Made by a program: the position numbers and the translations under genes. This document shows, piece after piece, positions 53,362 to 62,564 of a stretch of DNA of 64,000 nucleotides. The stretch spans positions 5,117,001 through 5,181,000 of the forward strand of contig NZ_JAZHRR010000001.1 of NCBI RefSeq assembly GCF_036924515.1, given 5' to 3'. How positions within the stretch are numbered: position 1 is the first letter of the stretch; each line of letters begins with the position of its first letter. Under the pieces are notes generated by a model. That model was not told the DNA's origin, searched no databases, and saw nothing but the letters and a program-made list of their open reading frames with translations. This DNA comes from Bradyrhizobium sp. AZCC 1610. Its GTDB lineage: Bacteria; Pseudomonadota; Alphaproteobacteria; Rhizobiales; Xanthobacteraceae.

Positions 53362-53625
53362 ATGCGTCTGCTCACTTTGGCTGCCGCGACCATGTCGCTT
53401 GCAGCATCATTCACCTTCGCGGGCACGCTGCCAAGCCATGCTGATGCCAATTGGCCAGTTTGCTCCCGGACTTACGGGACGAATGACGGGCTGCGTTGCG
53501 ATTTCCAGAATTTCCAACAGTGCCGCGCCCATGTCAGTGGCATGACGGGAAGCTGCCTCGAGAATCCTCGAGCGAGCCAGAGCTCTGGAGCATCGCGTTC
53601 AGGGCGAAAACCGCTACCCAACTAA
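53362..53625 (+). CDS. DUF3551 exported protein, 87 aa
   Basis: A signal peptide (M-R-L-L-T-L-A-A-A-T-M-S-L-A-A-S-F) precedes N-W-P-V-C-S, then G-L-R-C-D-F-Q-N-F-Q-Q-C-R-A-H-V-S-G and C-L-E-N-P. Four conserved Cys in this spacing identify DUF3551, a periplasmic family with many copies in Bradyrhizobium. GGAGGG lies just before the ATG. A degraded second copy follows directly. Confidence 0.82.
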   Translation: MRLLTLAAATMSLAASFTFAGTLPSHADANWPVCSRTYGTNDGLRCDFQNFQQCRAHVSGMTGSCLENPRASQSSGASRSGRKPLPN

Positions 53626-53628
53626 AGT

Positions 53629-53855
53629 CACGGGGGCGGAGGCGCCGTTTCGCCCCTGCAGCGCCGCTAACTGGCGCATTAGTCGCGGCCGGCATCGTGC
53701 CGGGAAGCGCCGGCGCCAGCACGGCCGTCTGCGCCCAAACCTATGGCAAAAGCGACGGATTTGCCTGCAATTGTGCCACTTACGAGCAGGGCCGCCGGGC
53801 GGTCAGCGGCTTCGCCAGCAGTTGCATCGACAACCCCAACCTTCGGGTGGTCTGA
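53629..53855 (+). pseudogene. Degenerate second DUF3551 copy
   Basis: In one frame, A-P-L-T-G-A-L-V-A-A-G-I-V-P-G-S-A-G-A resembles a signal peptide, then V-C-A-Q-T-Y-G-K-S-D-G-F-A-C-N-C-A-T-Y-E-Q-G and S-S-C-I-D-N-P. There is no start codon at the right place; the ATG at 53496 would overlap the intact gene in another frame. The Cys expected after T-Y-E-Q is Gly. A tandem duplicate that has decayed. Confidence 0.65.
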
Positions 53856-54010
53856 AGCACTGAGGCCGCGCAGAAAAGCGGGGAGGACCCTGGCAGGGGG
53901 CCGTCTGCGATGGGCTTGCCGCAAAAAACTGCAGCGGGATGGCTGATTTGAATCTGACAAGGTGGTAACAAGCGGCGTTTTTCACCGTTTGAGCCAGCGA
54001 AGTCTCATCC

Positions 54011-54583
54011 ATGCTGAGTGTGATCATTCCAACCGAGGGGATCGAACAGCCCGCCGTCGCAACGCTAGCGGCCCTCGTGCCGGGCGCTGCGGCCGGTGTT
54101 ATCCGCGAGGTGCTGTTGGTCGACCGGGCGGGCACTGGCGTGATCGAACGGGTCGCCGACGTGGCCGGCTGCCGTTTTCTCGCTTTCGAGGGAACGCGCG
54201 CTGCGGCGCTGGCCGCCGGCGCGCGGGCAGCGCGCTCGCCATGGCTGATGTTCCTGCACGCCGGCGCGGTGCTCGACAGCGGCTGGATCGAAGAGACCAC
54301 GCAATTCATCCAGAATGTATCGAGCAGCGGCCGGCCGCGCGCCGGGGTGTTTCGCTATGCCCGCTCGCCCTACGCCGACACGCGGCTGCGCGACGGCTTC
54401 AAATTCATCGCCCGCATGATTACCGGGCCTTCGGCGGAACAGGGACTTCTGATCGCGCGCGATCATTATGAGCGGCTCGGCGGCTACCGGCCGGATTCCC
54501 GCCGTTCCGAGACGCGGCTGCTGCGCCAGCTCGGCCGCTCGTCGCGCACCCAATTGCGCAGCCGGATCATGGTCGTCGCCTAG
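54011..54583 (+). CDS. Family 2-like glycosyltransferase domain, 190 aa
   Basis: Opens M-L-S-V-I-I-P-T-E, the start of a GT2 A-fold, then E-V-L-L-V-D-R-A near 35, where the first Asp of the family normally lies, and S-P-W-L-M-F-L-H-A-G-A-V-L near 76, similar to the DxD segment of GT2 (here H-A-G). The charged C-terminal domain includes L-L-I-A-R-D-H-Y-E-R-L-G-G-Y. The absence of a clear D-x-D means it may not be active. Length 190 aa is short for GT2. Confidence 0.7.
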   Translation: MLSVIIPTEGIEQPAVATLAALVPGAAAGVIREVLLVDRAGTGVIERVADVAGCRFLAFEGTRAAALAAGARAARSPWLMFLHAGAVLDSGWIEETTQFIQNVSSSGRPRAGVFRYARSPYADTRLRDGFKFIARMITGPSAEQGLLIARDHYERLGGYRPDSRRSETRLLRQLGRSSRTQLRSRIMVVA

Positions 54584-54754
54584 CTTCGGCAGTACGGCGG
54601 TACATCGCAGCGCCCACACCCAAAATCGCGAAAACAACCCCATGCAAAGTAGGATCGATCTCGACGCGCGCGGCTTGCGTCGGGGGCACAAGAAGAAAAT
54701 GTTCCGCCGTCACGGCACCTCACCCCGCTCGCAACCGTCTTTCGCAGCACAAAT

Positions 54755-54796
54755 ATACTTGCCAAAGTCAAATATATATTTGACAATGGCAAGTAT
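54755..54796. promoter_or_regulatory. 42-bp palindromic operator before the MarR-GNAT gene
   Basis: Outer arms TAACTTGCCA-like (ACTTGCCA at 54757) and TGGCAAGT (54787) are exact complements. Inner arms TCAAATAT and ATATTTGA meet at the centre. Only a 3-base spacer (AAG versus CAA) breaks symmetry on each side. The palindrome lies 13 bp before ATG 54809, covering the likely promoter. A MarR dimer autorepressing its own gene is the obvious reading. Confidence 0.75.
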
Positions 54797-54808
54797 TGAG
54801 GTGATGCG

Positions 54809-55738
54809 ATGTCCCAACTGGATTCCGAACACGAAGTCGCGGCGGTACGCGCCTTCAACCGCTTCTACACCCGCAAGCTCGGCGTGCTGGACCAACAGCT
54901 CCTGAAGAGCCCGTTCTCGCTGAGCGAGGCGCGGGTGCTGTACGAACTCGCCCACCGTGAAGATCTCTCGGCCAAGGAGATCGGTGCCGAATTGGGTCTC
55001 GACGCCGGCTATCTCAGCCGAATCGTGCAGAATTTCGACGAAACCGGATTGATCACCCGCGAACCGCTGCCGTCCGACCGCCGGCAAAACCGGCTCGCTT
55101 TGACGGCCAAGGGGCGGCAGGCGTTCTCAAAACTCGAGCGCAGTACAAAGGACGACGTCGCGACCATGCTTGCCTCGCTGCCGCGCGGCGGCAAGGAGCG
55201 CCTGATCGGGGCAATGGCCGACATCCAACGGCTGCTTGGCGATGCGCCTGCCTCATCCCGACCGGCGACGCTGCGCGAGCCGCGCCCCGGGGACATGGGA
55301 TGGGTGGTGCAGAGCCACGGCGCGCTCTATGCCCGCGAATACGGTTGGGATTCCTCGTTCGAGGGGCTCGTCGCCGAGATCGCGGCGAAATTCCTCGCCT
55401 CATTCGACGCGTCGCGAGAACGCTGCTGGATCGCCGAGATCGAGGGAATGCAGGTCGGCTCGATATTCCTGGTGCGACACACCGATGAAGTCGCCAAGCT
55501 GCGCCTGTTGCTGGTCGAGCCAGCCGGACGCGGACAGGGATTGGGCCAGCGGCTGGTCGGCGAATGCATCGCGTTCGCGAAGGCCTGCGGCTATCGCCGG
55601 ATCACGTTGTGGACCCAGAGCATTCTGGTCGCCGCCCGCAAAATCTATCAGGAGGCCGGGTTCAAGCTGGTCGCCACCGAGCCGCACCGCAGCTTCGGCC
55701 AAGACCTGGTCGGCGAAACCTGGGAACTCGAACTGTGA
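54809..55738 (+). CDS. Bifunctional MarR-type regulator / GNAT acetyltransferase
   Basis: The first half, residues 1-140, is a MarR winged helix: F-S-L-S-E-A-R-V-L-Y-E-L-A near 33-45, L-S-A-K-E-I-G-A-E-L-G-L-D-A-G-Y-L-S-R-I for the recognition helix and the wing D-R-R-Q-N-R-L-A-L-T. The second half, from about residue 155, is a GNAT domain with L-R-L-L-L-V-E-P-A-G-R-G-Q-G-L-G-Q-R as motif A. 309 aa. This domain pairing is well known in proteobacteria, with the acetyltransferase acting on an unknown ligand or acceptor. GAGGTG precedes ATG 54809. Confidence 0.9.
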   Translation: MSQLDSEHEVAAVRAFNRFYTRKLGVLDQQLLKSPFSLSEARVLYELAHREDLSAKEIGAELGLDAGYLSRIVQNFDETGLITREPLPSDRRQNRLALTAKGRQAFSKLERSTKDDVATMLASLPRGGKERLIGAMADIQRLLGDAPASSRPATLREPRPGDMGWVVQSHGALYAREYGWDSSFEGLVAEIAAKFLASFDASRERCWIAEIEGMQVGSIFLVRHTDEVAKLRLLLVEPAGRGQGLGQRLVGECIAFAKACGYRRITLWTQSILVAARKIYQEAGFKLVATEPHRSFGQDLVGETWELEL

Positions 55739-55890
55739 AGCCCCAGCGTCGCGACAACTCGCGGCGCGTGACGCCTGATATCCTCGACTTCCATATCAAG
55801 CGCGCACATCAGTTGCGCGCCGACTTCTATCGCGACATGTGGCGCGCGATAGCGGCGTTGCTGGTCAGGCTGAAGCGCCTTGTGCTTTAG
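55735..55890 (+). CDS. Small basic protein, 51 aa
   Basis: GTG 55735 overlaps the previous stop by four bases (GTGA). The product reads K-P-Q-R-R-D-N-S-R-R-V-T-P-D-I, then F-H-I-K-R-A-H-Q-L-R-A-D-F-Y-R-D-M-W-R-A. The second half resembles small helical rhizobial proteins with the H-x-x-R-A-H-x-L-R-A pattern. It is probably co-translated with the MarR-GNAT gene. The 3' end overlaps moaB (convergent) by 26 bp. Confidence 0.5.
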   Translation: MKPQRRDNSRRVTPDILDFHIKRAHQLRADFYRDMWRAIAALLVRLKRLVL

Positions 55891-56428
55891 GCCGCCGCAA
55901 ATGCTCGTCGAGCCGCGGCATGATCTCGACGAAATTGCAGGGACGCGTGCGATAATCAAGTTGAGCGGCGAGGATGCCGTCCCATGCATCGCGGCAGGCG
56001 CCCGGAGATCCCGGCAGGCAGAAGATAAAGGTCGCCCCCGCAACGCCGGCGGTGGCGCGGCTCTGCACGGTCGAGGTGCCGATCTTGGCGTGGCTCAGCA
56101 TGTGGAAGGCGATGGAAAAACCGTCCATCCGTTTTTCGAACAGCGGCTCGATCGCCTCCGGCGTCACGTCGCGGCCGGTGAAGCCGGTGCCGCCGGTAGT
56201 GATGATCGCATCGACGCCGGCGTCAGCGATCCATCGCTTGACGATGACGCGGATCGCATCGACGTCGTCGACGATGATCTCGCGCGCGGCAAGCTGATGA
56301 CCGGCCGCCGTCAGCCGCTCCGCCAGCGTGGCGCCGGATTTGTCATCGGCGAGCGTGCGCGTATCGGAGATCGTCAGCACCGCGATGTTGAGCGGCACGA
56401 ATTGTTTTGACTCATCGATGGAGGACAT
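55865..56428 (-). CDS. moaB: Molybdenum cofactor biosynthesis protein B
   Basis: An MoaB/MogA-fold protein that adenylates molybdopterin. The MoCF motif reads T-T-G-G-T-G-F-T-G-R-D-V-T-P-E-A near residues 76-91, and the later L-P-G-S-P-G-A near 139-145. 187 aa. ATG 56428 is used. Minus strand, convergent with the small basic gene. Confidence 0.9.
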   Translation of the reverse strand: MSSIDESKQFVPLNIAVLTISDTRTLADDKSGATLAERLTAAGHQLAAREIIVDDVDAIRVIVKRWIADAGVDAIITTGGTGFTGRDVTPEAIEPLFEKRMDGFSIAFHMLSHAKIGTSTVQSRATAGVAGATFIFCLPGSPGACRDAWDGILAAQLDYRTRPCNFVEIMPRLDEHLRRPKAQGASA

Positions 56429-56441
56429 GACCGCTTCTTCC

Positions 56442-56529
56442 CGTCATGCCCGGGCTTGTCCCGGGCATCCACGTCTTCGATTTCTCAGAAGTATAGACGT
56501 GGATGGCCGGGACAAGCCCGGCCATGACG
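56442..56529. repeat. Large palindromic repeat
   Basis: CGTCATGCCCGGGCTTGTCC at the left is matched at the right by GGACAAGCCCGGCCATGACG, and an inner ATCCACGTCT pairs with AGACGTGGAT. The element is a near-perfect long hairpin between moaB and the metallopeptidase gene. It is in the same class as the one at 30414. Confidence 0.8.
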
Positions 56530-56549
56530 AGATACTTCTTTGGCTCAAC

Positions 56550-57488
56550 TCACAACGCTCCCGCCGCAAACGTGTTGCATGCCTGTACCGTGCCCTGCTG
56601 ATAACCGGTCATGAACCACTGCTTGCGCTGCGCTGCGGAGCCGTGGGTGAAGCTGTCGGGCACCACCCTGCCCGTCGACTGTCGCTGCAGCGTGTCGTCG
56701 CCGATCGCGGTTGCCGTTCTCAGTGCTGCGTCGATATCGCCGGGTTCGATGAAGCCCGGACGCTTCTTCTCTTCGCGGTTGACCCAGACGCCCGAAAGAC
56801 AATCCGCCTGCAGCTCGACCTTGACCTGCAGCGCGTTGGCTTCCGCCTTGCTGCCGGCCTGCTGCTGCAGCCGCTGCACGCGCGGCAGGATGCCGAGCAG
56901 GTTCTGGATGTGATGGCCCGCCTCATGCGCGATGATATAGGCCGTGGTGAACTTGCAGGCACTGCCCGAGCAGCCGCGAAACCGTGTTTCGACTTCGCGG
57001 AAGAAACTGGTGTCGAGGAATATCTGCTTGTCCGGCGGGCAATAGAACGGTCCCATCGCCGACTGCGCCATGCCGCAGCGGCCGCCATTGGTAGCGTTGC
57101 GAAACAGCACGATGCGCGGTCCGGTGTAATTCTGTCCGCTGGACTGGAAGATCTCGCTCCAGCGGTCGTCGATTTCGCCGAGAATACCAGCGATCATGCT
57201 GCCGACTTCGTCCTTCGGGGCGCCGGTCTTGGCCGGCCCTGACCTGCGATCGGTCTGGTAGGTCGGCGCTTGTCCCCCGCCGGTCAGGATTTCGGCGCCG
57301 CCGATCAGGAGGCGCGGATCGATTCCGAAAGCATAGCCGACCAGGCCGAGCACGATGATGGTGCCGATGCCGAGCCCGCCGCCACCCATCGGCAGGCCAA
57401 ATCCGCCACCGCCGCCACCCATTCCACCGCCGCTGTCGTCGCGACGATCCTCGATGTCGTCGCTGCGGCGGAAATCATCGTAACGCAT
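56550..57488 (-). CDS. ypfJ: Neutral zinc metallopeptidase, YpfJ/KPN_02809 family
   Basis: A 312-aa protein with a Gly-rich N-terminus (G-G-G-M-G-G-G-G-G-F-G-L), one membrane helix (G-I-G-T-I-I-V-L-G-L-V-G) and a neutral zinc peptidase domain with H-E-A-G-H-H near residue 185 carrying the two His ligands and the catalytic Glu. E-L-Q-A-D-C-L-S-G-V near 225 gives the third ligand. Faces the periplasm. Function unknown. Confidence 0.9.
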   Translation of the reverse strand: MRYDDFRRSDDIEDRRDDSGGGMGGGGGGFGLPMGGGGLGIGTIIVLGLVGYAFGIDPRLLIGGAEILTGGGQAPTYQTDRRSGPAKTGAPKDEVGSMIAGILGEIDDRWSEIFQSSGQNYTGPRIVLFRNATNGGRCGMAQSAMGPFYCPPDKQIFLDTSFFREVETRFRGCSGSACKFTTAYIIAHEAGHHIQNLLGILPRVQRLQQQAGSKAEANALQVKVELQADCLSGVWVNREEKKRPGFIEPGDIDAALRTATAIGDDTLQRQSTGRVVPDSFTHGSAAQRKQWFMTGYQQGTVQACNTFAAGAL

Positions 57489-57747
57489 GGCGGTATTTCC
57501 TCATCCCCGGCTGTCTGCTCGAATACCCAACGCGACAATCACGTAAAATTTCCATTCCATTAATCAATAACCCGCCCGGCAAAAATTGCCTAGTGCGCAA
57601 GCCGACGCAATCTCCGCTGGTATTCCTCTCAGCCATCTCTCTTCGCAATCTTTGCCCGCAGCATTCTTGGTTAAGTCGATTTTTACTTTGCCCGGTCAAT
57701 GTATCGCCAGTCGGTTGTTTAGTCCCGCGTCGCCGACAGCGTCGCCT

Positions 57748-58900
<1,153 letters not shown>

Positions 58901-59145
58901 CCTCGTTTCAGATCATCACGAGGCGCCCAGGCGCGGCCTACGGCACGGCCGCGCCAAAGCACCGCAGCGTGCGTATGGCCCGCCGGGCGGCGATGGCGCG
59001 AGATGCGGCTTTGCCCATCCCCCACGCAGCCCGCGTGATCCGCCGGCATGGCAGCCGTGTCATGCACGCGGGTGGCGATGCGCCTTTATGCTCCTATTTG
59101 AGCCCATATGTGCTACGTTCATTGCAAATAAAAGAGATTGCTGCC

Positions 59146-59472
59146 ATGCGCACGCGAGGCTCTGAGTCGTTCATTGTGCTGCCACTGCTGCCGATCTTCC
59201 TGATCGGGCTGTTTCCGATGCTGCTGTTGAGTTTGCTTGGCCCCGCCGGACTGATCATCCTCGGCATCCTGATCGCCAGCGCGGGCCTGACCGACATTCT
59301 GGACGCCAACAGCAGCTTCAGCGAGCAGATCATCGTCCACGGTTATGCGCGAGGATCCGAACGGACGGGGCAACGCACCGCTTTGCATTCGGAAATTCGC
59401 TTTGCGTTGCTGATGATTGCTTCGGGCGCTGCCCTTGCGGTCGCCGGCGTAGGTGGTCTGGTCCTATCGTAA
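59146..59472 (+). CDS. Hypothetical small membrane protein, 108 aa
   Basis: ATG 59146 is chosen, with AAGAGA upstream, over a longer frame starting at 58969. Two hydrophobic helices near residues 10-45 (V-L-P-L-L-P-I-F-L-I-G-L-F and P-A-G-L-I-I-L-G-I-L-I-A) and a third near 90-107 surround a short loop with polar residues. No family recognised. Confidence 0.6.
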   Translation: MRTRGSESFIVLPLLPIFLIGLFPMLLLSLLGPAGLIILGILIASAGLTDILDANSSFSEQIIVHGYARGSERTGQRTALHSEIRFALLMIASGAALAVAGVGGLVLS

Positions 59473-59624
59473 GGCTCCGCTTTCTCGTAAGGCTGCCTTT
59501 CACGAACTCGTCGCTTGCGCATCTCGCAAAAATTTGAGCATGGACGTGCCACCCGGCGGCGTTCCTGCCGTGTCCGGATTCCGCAATAAGCCTTGCTGCA
59601 AGAAGCAATGGGGGAAAATTCCAA

Positions 59625-60311
59625 ATGCTCAAATTCTACTTCAACGGATCGCCCAACCCGACCAAGGTCGCCCTCTTCCTCGAGGAAGCCGGCATTGCCT
59701 ACCAGCCGGTCGCCGTCGACACCCGCAAGGGCGACCAGTTCAAGCCGGAATATCTCGCCATCAATCCGAACGCCAAGGTGCCCGCGATCGACGATGACGG
59801 CGTCACGGTGTTCGACAGCAACGCCATCCTGCTCTACCTCGCCGAAAAGACCGGCAAGTTTCTCCCTGCGAACACGCCGGCCAACCGCGCCGAATTGCTG
59901 TCATGGCTGATGTTCGTCGCCACCGGCGTCGGCCCGTATTCCGGCCAGGCTGTCCACTTCAAGCATTTTGCGCCGGAAAAGATCGACTACGCGAACAACC
60001 GCTACCAGTTCGAGGCGCAGCGGCACTTTGGCATTCTCAACGATCATCTGGCCAACCGCCGCTACATGGTCGGCGACACCTACACCATCGTCGACATGGA
60101 CGTCTGGGGCTGGGCCCGCATGATGCCCTTCGTGATGGGCGAGGATGCGGTCGCGAAATATCCCAACGTCAAGCGGCTGGTCGACGAGATCATGGCACGG
60201 CCTGCGGCAGCGAAAGCGATCGCGCTGAAGGATAACTTCAAGTTCAAGGCCGAGATGGACGACGAAGCGCGCGGCAACATGTTCAAGCATATGTCGGTGA
60301 AGGCGGCCTGA
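59625..60311 (+). CDS. Glutathione S-transferase, 228 aa
   Basis: The N-terminal thioredoxin-fold half reads F-N-G-S-P-N-P-T-K-V-A-L-F-L-E-E-A-G, then N-P-N-A-K-V-P-A-I and D-S-N-A-I-L-L-Y-L-A. This is a Ser-type GST, as in the Ure2p-like/nu-like group. The C-terminal helical domain follows. GGGGGAAAA precedes ATG 59625. Cytoplasmic; detoxification or redox function. Confidence 0.88.
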   Translation: MLKFYFNGSPNPTKVALFLEEAGIAYQPVAVDTRKGDQFKPEYLAINPNAKVPAIDDDGVTVFDSNAILLYLAEKTGKFLPANTPANRAELLSWLMFVATGVGPYSGQAVHFKHFAPEKIDYANNRYQFEAQRHFGILNDHLANRRYMVGDTYTIVDMDVWGWARMMPFVMGEDAVAKYPNVKRLVDEIMARPAAAKAIALKDNFKFKAEMDDEARGNMFKHMSVKAA

Positions 60312-60332
60312 GCAGGCCTACACCGAAAACCT

Positions 60333-60435
60333 GTAGGGTGGGCAAAGGCGCACTTGCGCCGTGCCCACCTTTTTCTTTTCGAAGCATCTCTGTGGCTTGA
60401 GGAATGGTGGGCACGCTTAGCTCTGCCCACCCTAC
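60333..60435. repeat. Palindromic repeat of the GTAGGGTGGGCA type
   Basis: Starts GTAGGGTGGGCA and ends with TGCCCACCCTAC in inverse. Two hairpin arms inside, with GTGCCCACC and GGTGGGCAC. It falls between the GST gene and the NTF2-like gene, both of which end here. Confidence 0.75.
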
Positions 60436-60463
60436 GAGCTCAGTTCTGCAACGACTCTATGGC

Positions 60464-60898
60464 TCAACCCGCAACGGCGAGCTTTTGCTCCGGGGGGAAT
60501 GGACCGAGCACACGCTCCACCAGCGCGGAATCGCAATATTCCTTGATCTCCCTGATCTTGCCGTTCTCGATCCGCCACACCATGCAGTACTGATTGTCGT
60601 ATCGCTCCCCGGACTTGGTAATGTTGTCGCCGCGGGCTTCCACCACAACATAATCTCCTTCCGCGATGAAGTTGAACGCCAGCGTGCGCGGCCGCCCGGC
60701 GGCGAGCAGCGACCGCAGATGACCCATCAGGCCGTCGTTGATGGCCTCACGGCCCTTGAATTTGCCCGACCAGGAATATTGGCCGGTGACGACCCAGGTG
60801 ACATCCTCAGCGATATTGTCGAGGAAGGTCGTTCCGCTGCGGTTCGCTGAATCTGCGTAGATTTGCTGCACCAGTTTCTTGTTGTCGGCTGAACTCAT
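60464..60898 (-). CDS. NTF2-like (SnoaL fold) protein, 144 aa
   Basis: A small cone-shaped alpha+beta barrel: N-I-A-E-D-V-T-W-V-V-T-G, I-N-D-G-L-M-G-H-L and Y-D-N-Q-Y-C-M-V-W-R-I-E-N-G-K-I-R-E-I-K-E-Y are the usual strands. The family includes isomerases and small-ligand binders. It lies 53 bp downstream of the CMD gene on the same strand, likely one operon. Confidence 0.8.
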   Translation of the reverse strand: MSSADNKKLVQQIYADSANRSGTTFLDNIAEDVTWVVTGQYSWSGKFKGREAINDGLMGHLRSLLAAGRPRTLAFNFIAEGDYVVVEARGDNITKSGERYDNQYCMVWRIENGKIREIKEYCDSALVERVLGPFPPEQKLAVAG

Positions 60899-60951
60899 GG
60901 ATTGTCTCCGTTGTTAAATGAGGGGACCGTGTTCTCCGCGGTCGGTGGATA

Positions 60952-61509
60952 TCAGGCCGCCGGAAACGGCCGGCTGACGTCGGGTTCGGGCGGCAGGCGC
61001 AGGCCGTTGGCGAGATAGCCGACCGTCCGGTAGTAGCCGGCGAGCAGCAGCAGCTCGAGGATGGCTTCATCCTCGAATGCCGCCCGCAAGGCCGGCCACA
61101 GTTCGTCGCTGATGTCGCAGGTGTCGTGCAGCTCGTCAGCGAGGCGGATCAGAAGCGCGTCGTTGGCTTCCCAGCAGGCGCTGTCGGCGTCGCCATGCAC
61201 CGTGGCGCTGACCTGCGCCGCGGTCAGTCCCGCCTCGCCGGCAAAGTAGTGCACGCGCATGCCCCACTCATACTCGCAGCCGCAGCGCGCGGTGACGCGA
61301 TGCAGCAGGATCTCGCGCTGCCTTGTGCTGAGCTTGGTTCCCGGGAGATAGCTCGGTGCGCCGCGAATGAAGCGCTCGAACAGCTCGGGATGGCGCGCGA
61401 GCGTGGTGAACAGGCGAAAGGGCGGCATCCAGGATCGCGGCATGCGATCGAAGGCGGCCTGAACTTTGTCGGGATAGGGCGCTGTGGCCGGCTCCAGTCG
61501 TGCGGTCAT
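60952..61509 (-). CDS. Carboxymuconolactone decarboxylase family protein
   Basis: A 185-aa AhpD/CMD-fold protein. The core L-S-T-R-Q-R-E-I-L-L-H-R and A-R-C-G-C-E-Y-E-W-G-M-R-V-H-Y fit the family; the C-x-C pair does not match the redox CxxC of AhpD. Function could be a hydroperoxidase, decarboxylase or simply a structural relative. It is divergent from the LysR gene, which probably controls it. Confidence 0.85.
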   Translation of the reverse strand: MTARLEPATAPYPDKVQAAFDRMPRSWMPPFRLFTTLARHPELFERFIRGAPSYLPGTKLSTRQREILLHRVTARCGCEYEWGMRVHYFAGEAGLTAAQVSATVHGDADSACWEANDALLIRLADELHDTCDISDELWPALRAAFEDEAILELLLLAGYYRTVGYLANGLRLPPEPDVSRPFPAA

Positions 61510-61578
61510 GCAGGTGGGTCTCGGTGTCTCGGATGCCGGCCATATTCAGCAATCTTTGCTCATTCTTCCAATCGATAC

Positions 61579-61597
61579 TGAATATGATATATATTCA
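61579..61597. promoter_or_regulatory. LysR-type operator
   Basis: TGAATAT and ATATTCA form an exact inverted repeat around GATAT. This contains a T-N11-A LysR box. It is in the 92-bp gap between the divergent CMD and LysR genes, 5 bp before ATG 61602. A LysR site for self-control and for the CMD operon is expected. Confidence 0.65.
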
Positions 61598-61601
61598 CCT
61601 C

Positions 61602-62525
61602 ATGAATTTGAATTCGCTTGACCTCAATTTGCTGGTGGCGCTCGACGCCTTGCTCAGGGAAGTCAATGTCAGCCGCGCCGCGATGCGGATCGGGCTGTCG
61701 CAGCCGGCCGCCAGCCATGCGCTGCAGCGGCTGCGCGACCTGATCGGCGACCCGTTGCTGGTGCGGACCGGGGCGCGTATGGAGCTGACGCCGCGGGCGC
61801 AGGCGCTGCGCGCGCCCCTGGCGCAGGCGCTCGATCAGGTGCGCTCCCTGTTCATCGCCGATGAGTTCGACGCCGCGAGGAGTGAGCGTCAGTTCCGCCT
61901 GATGATGCCCGACCTTGCGGTCGAGCTTCTAATGCCGCCGCTGATGGAGAAGATCACCAAACAAGCGCCGAACGTCCGGATCGACGTGGTGCCGTGGCGC
62001 GGGCCGGCAATTTTCACGCCGGAATTCGCCCGCACCATCGATCTGGTGATCTCGATCGGCAACGCCTTCACCGGATTTCACCGGCAACGGCTTTACACTG
62101 ACAGCGACGCGCTCGCGGTGCGGCGTGGCCACCCTATCGGTGCGCGGCTGAAGCGGCCTGACGTGTTTCTCGATGCGCGCCACGTCGCGGTCGTGATTCG
62201 CGGCCAGAGCGAGGACCTGATCGACATGTGGTTGCGCCCCAAGGGCATCGAGCGGCGGATCGCGCTGGTCGTGCCCGGCTATATCGAGGCGCTGCACGTT
62301 ACCGCGCGCACCGATCTCGTCGCCTTCGTGCCGCGCCGCCTGATCGCCGCGCTGTCGAAGCAATTGTCGCTGACAACGATCGCGCCACCGCTCGATCCTG
62401 GAATCGACGAGCAGTTCATGTTCTACCCAACCCGCGCCCAGATGGACCCCGGCTCGATCTGGCTGCGCAACATCATGCTTGGCATCGGCCGCGAGATGGA
62501 GCGCGCCACGAGGAAGGCTGCGTAG
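61602..62525 (+). CDS. LysR-family transcriptional regulator
   Basis: The N-terminal HTH is standard: L-D-L-N-L-L-V-A-L-D-A-L-L, V-S-R-A-A-M-R-I-G-L-S-Q-P-A-A-S-H-A-L-Q-R-L-R. The effector domain extends to the end. 307 aa. ATG 61602 is used over a longer frame from 61500 which would overlap the CMD gene. The target is likely the divergent CMD-NTF2 operon. Confidence 0.92.
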   Translation: MNLNSLDLNLLVALDALLREVNVSRAAMRIGLSQPAASHALQRLRDLIGDPLLVRTGARMELTPRAQALRAPLAQALDQVRSLFIADEFDAARSERQFRLMMPDLAVELLMPPLMEKITKQAPNVRIDVVPWRGPAIFTPEFARTIDLVISIGNAFTGFHRQRLYTDSDALAVRRGHPIGARLKRPDVFLDARHVAVVIRGQSEDLIDMWLRPKGIERRIALVVPGYIEALHVTARTDLVAFVPRRLIAALSKQLSLTTIAPPLDPGIDEQFMFYPTRAQMDPGSIWLRNIMLGIGREMERATRKAA

Positions 62526-62564
62526 GTGTAGGGTGGGAAAGCCACCGGGTCGCGCGAATGCAGC

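Noticed and set aside
58969..59145. N-terminal extension of the small membrane protein at 59146
   Set aside because: The extension is Arg/Ala-rich with no conservation pattern, and a purine-rich site precedes ATG 59146.
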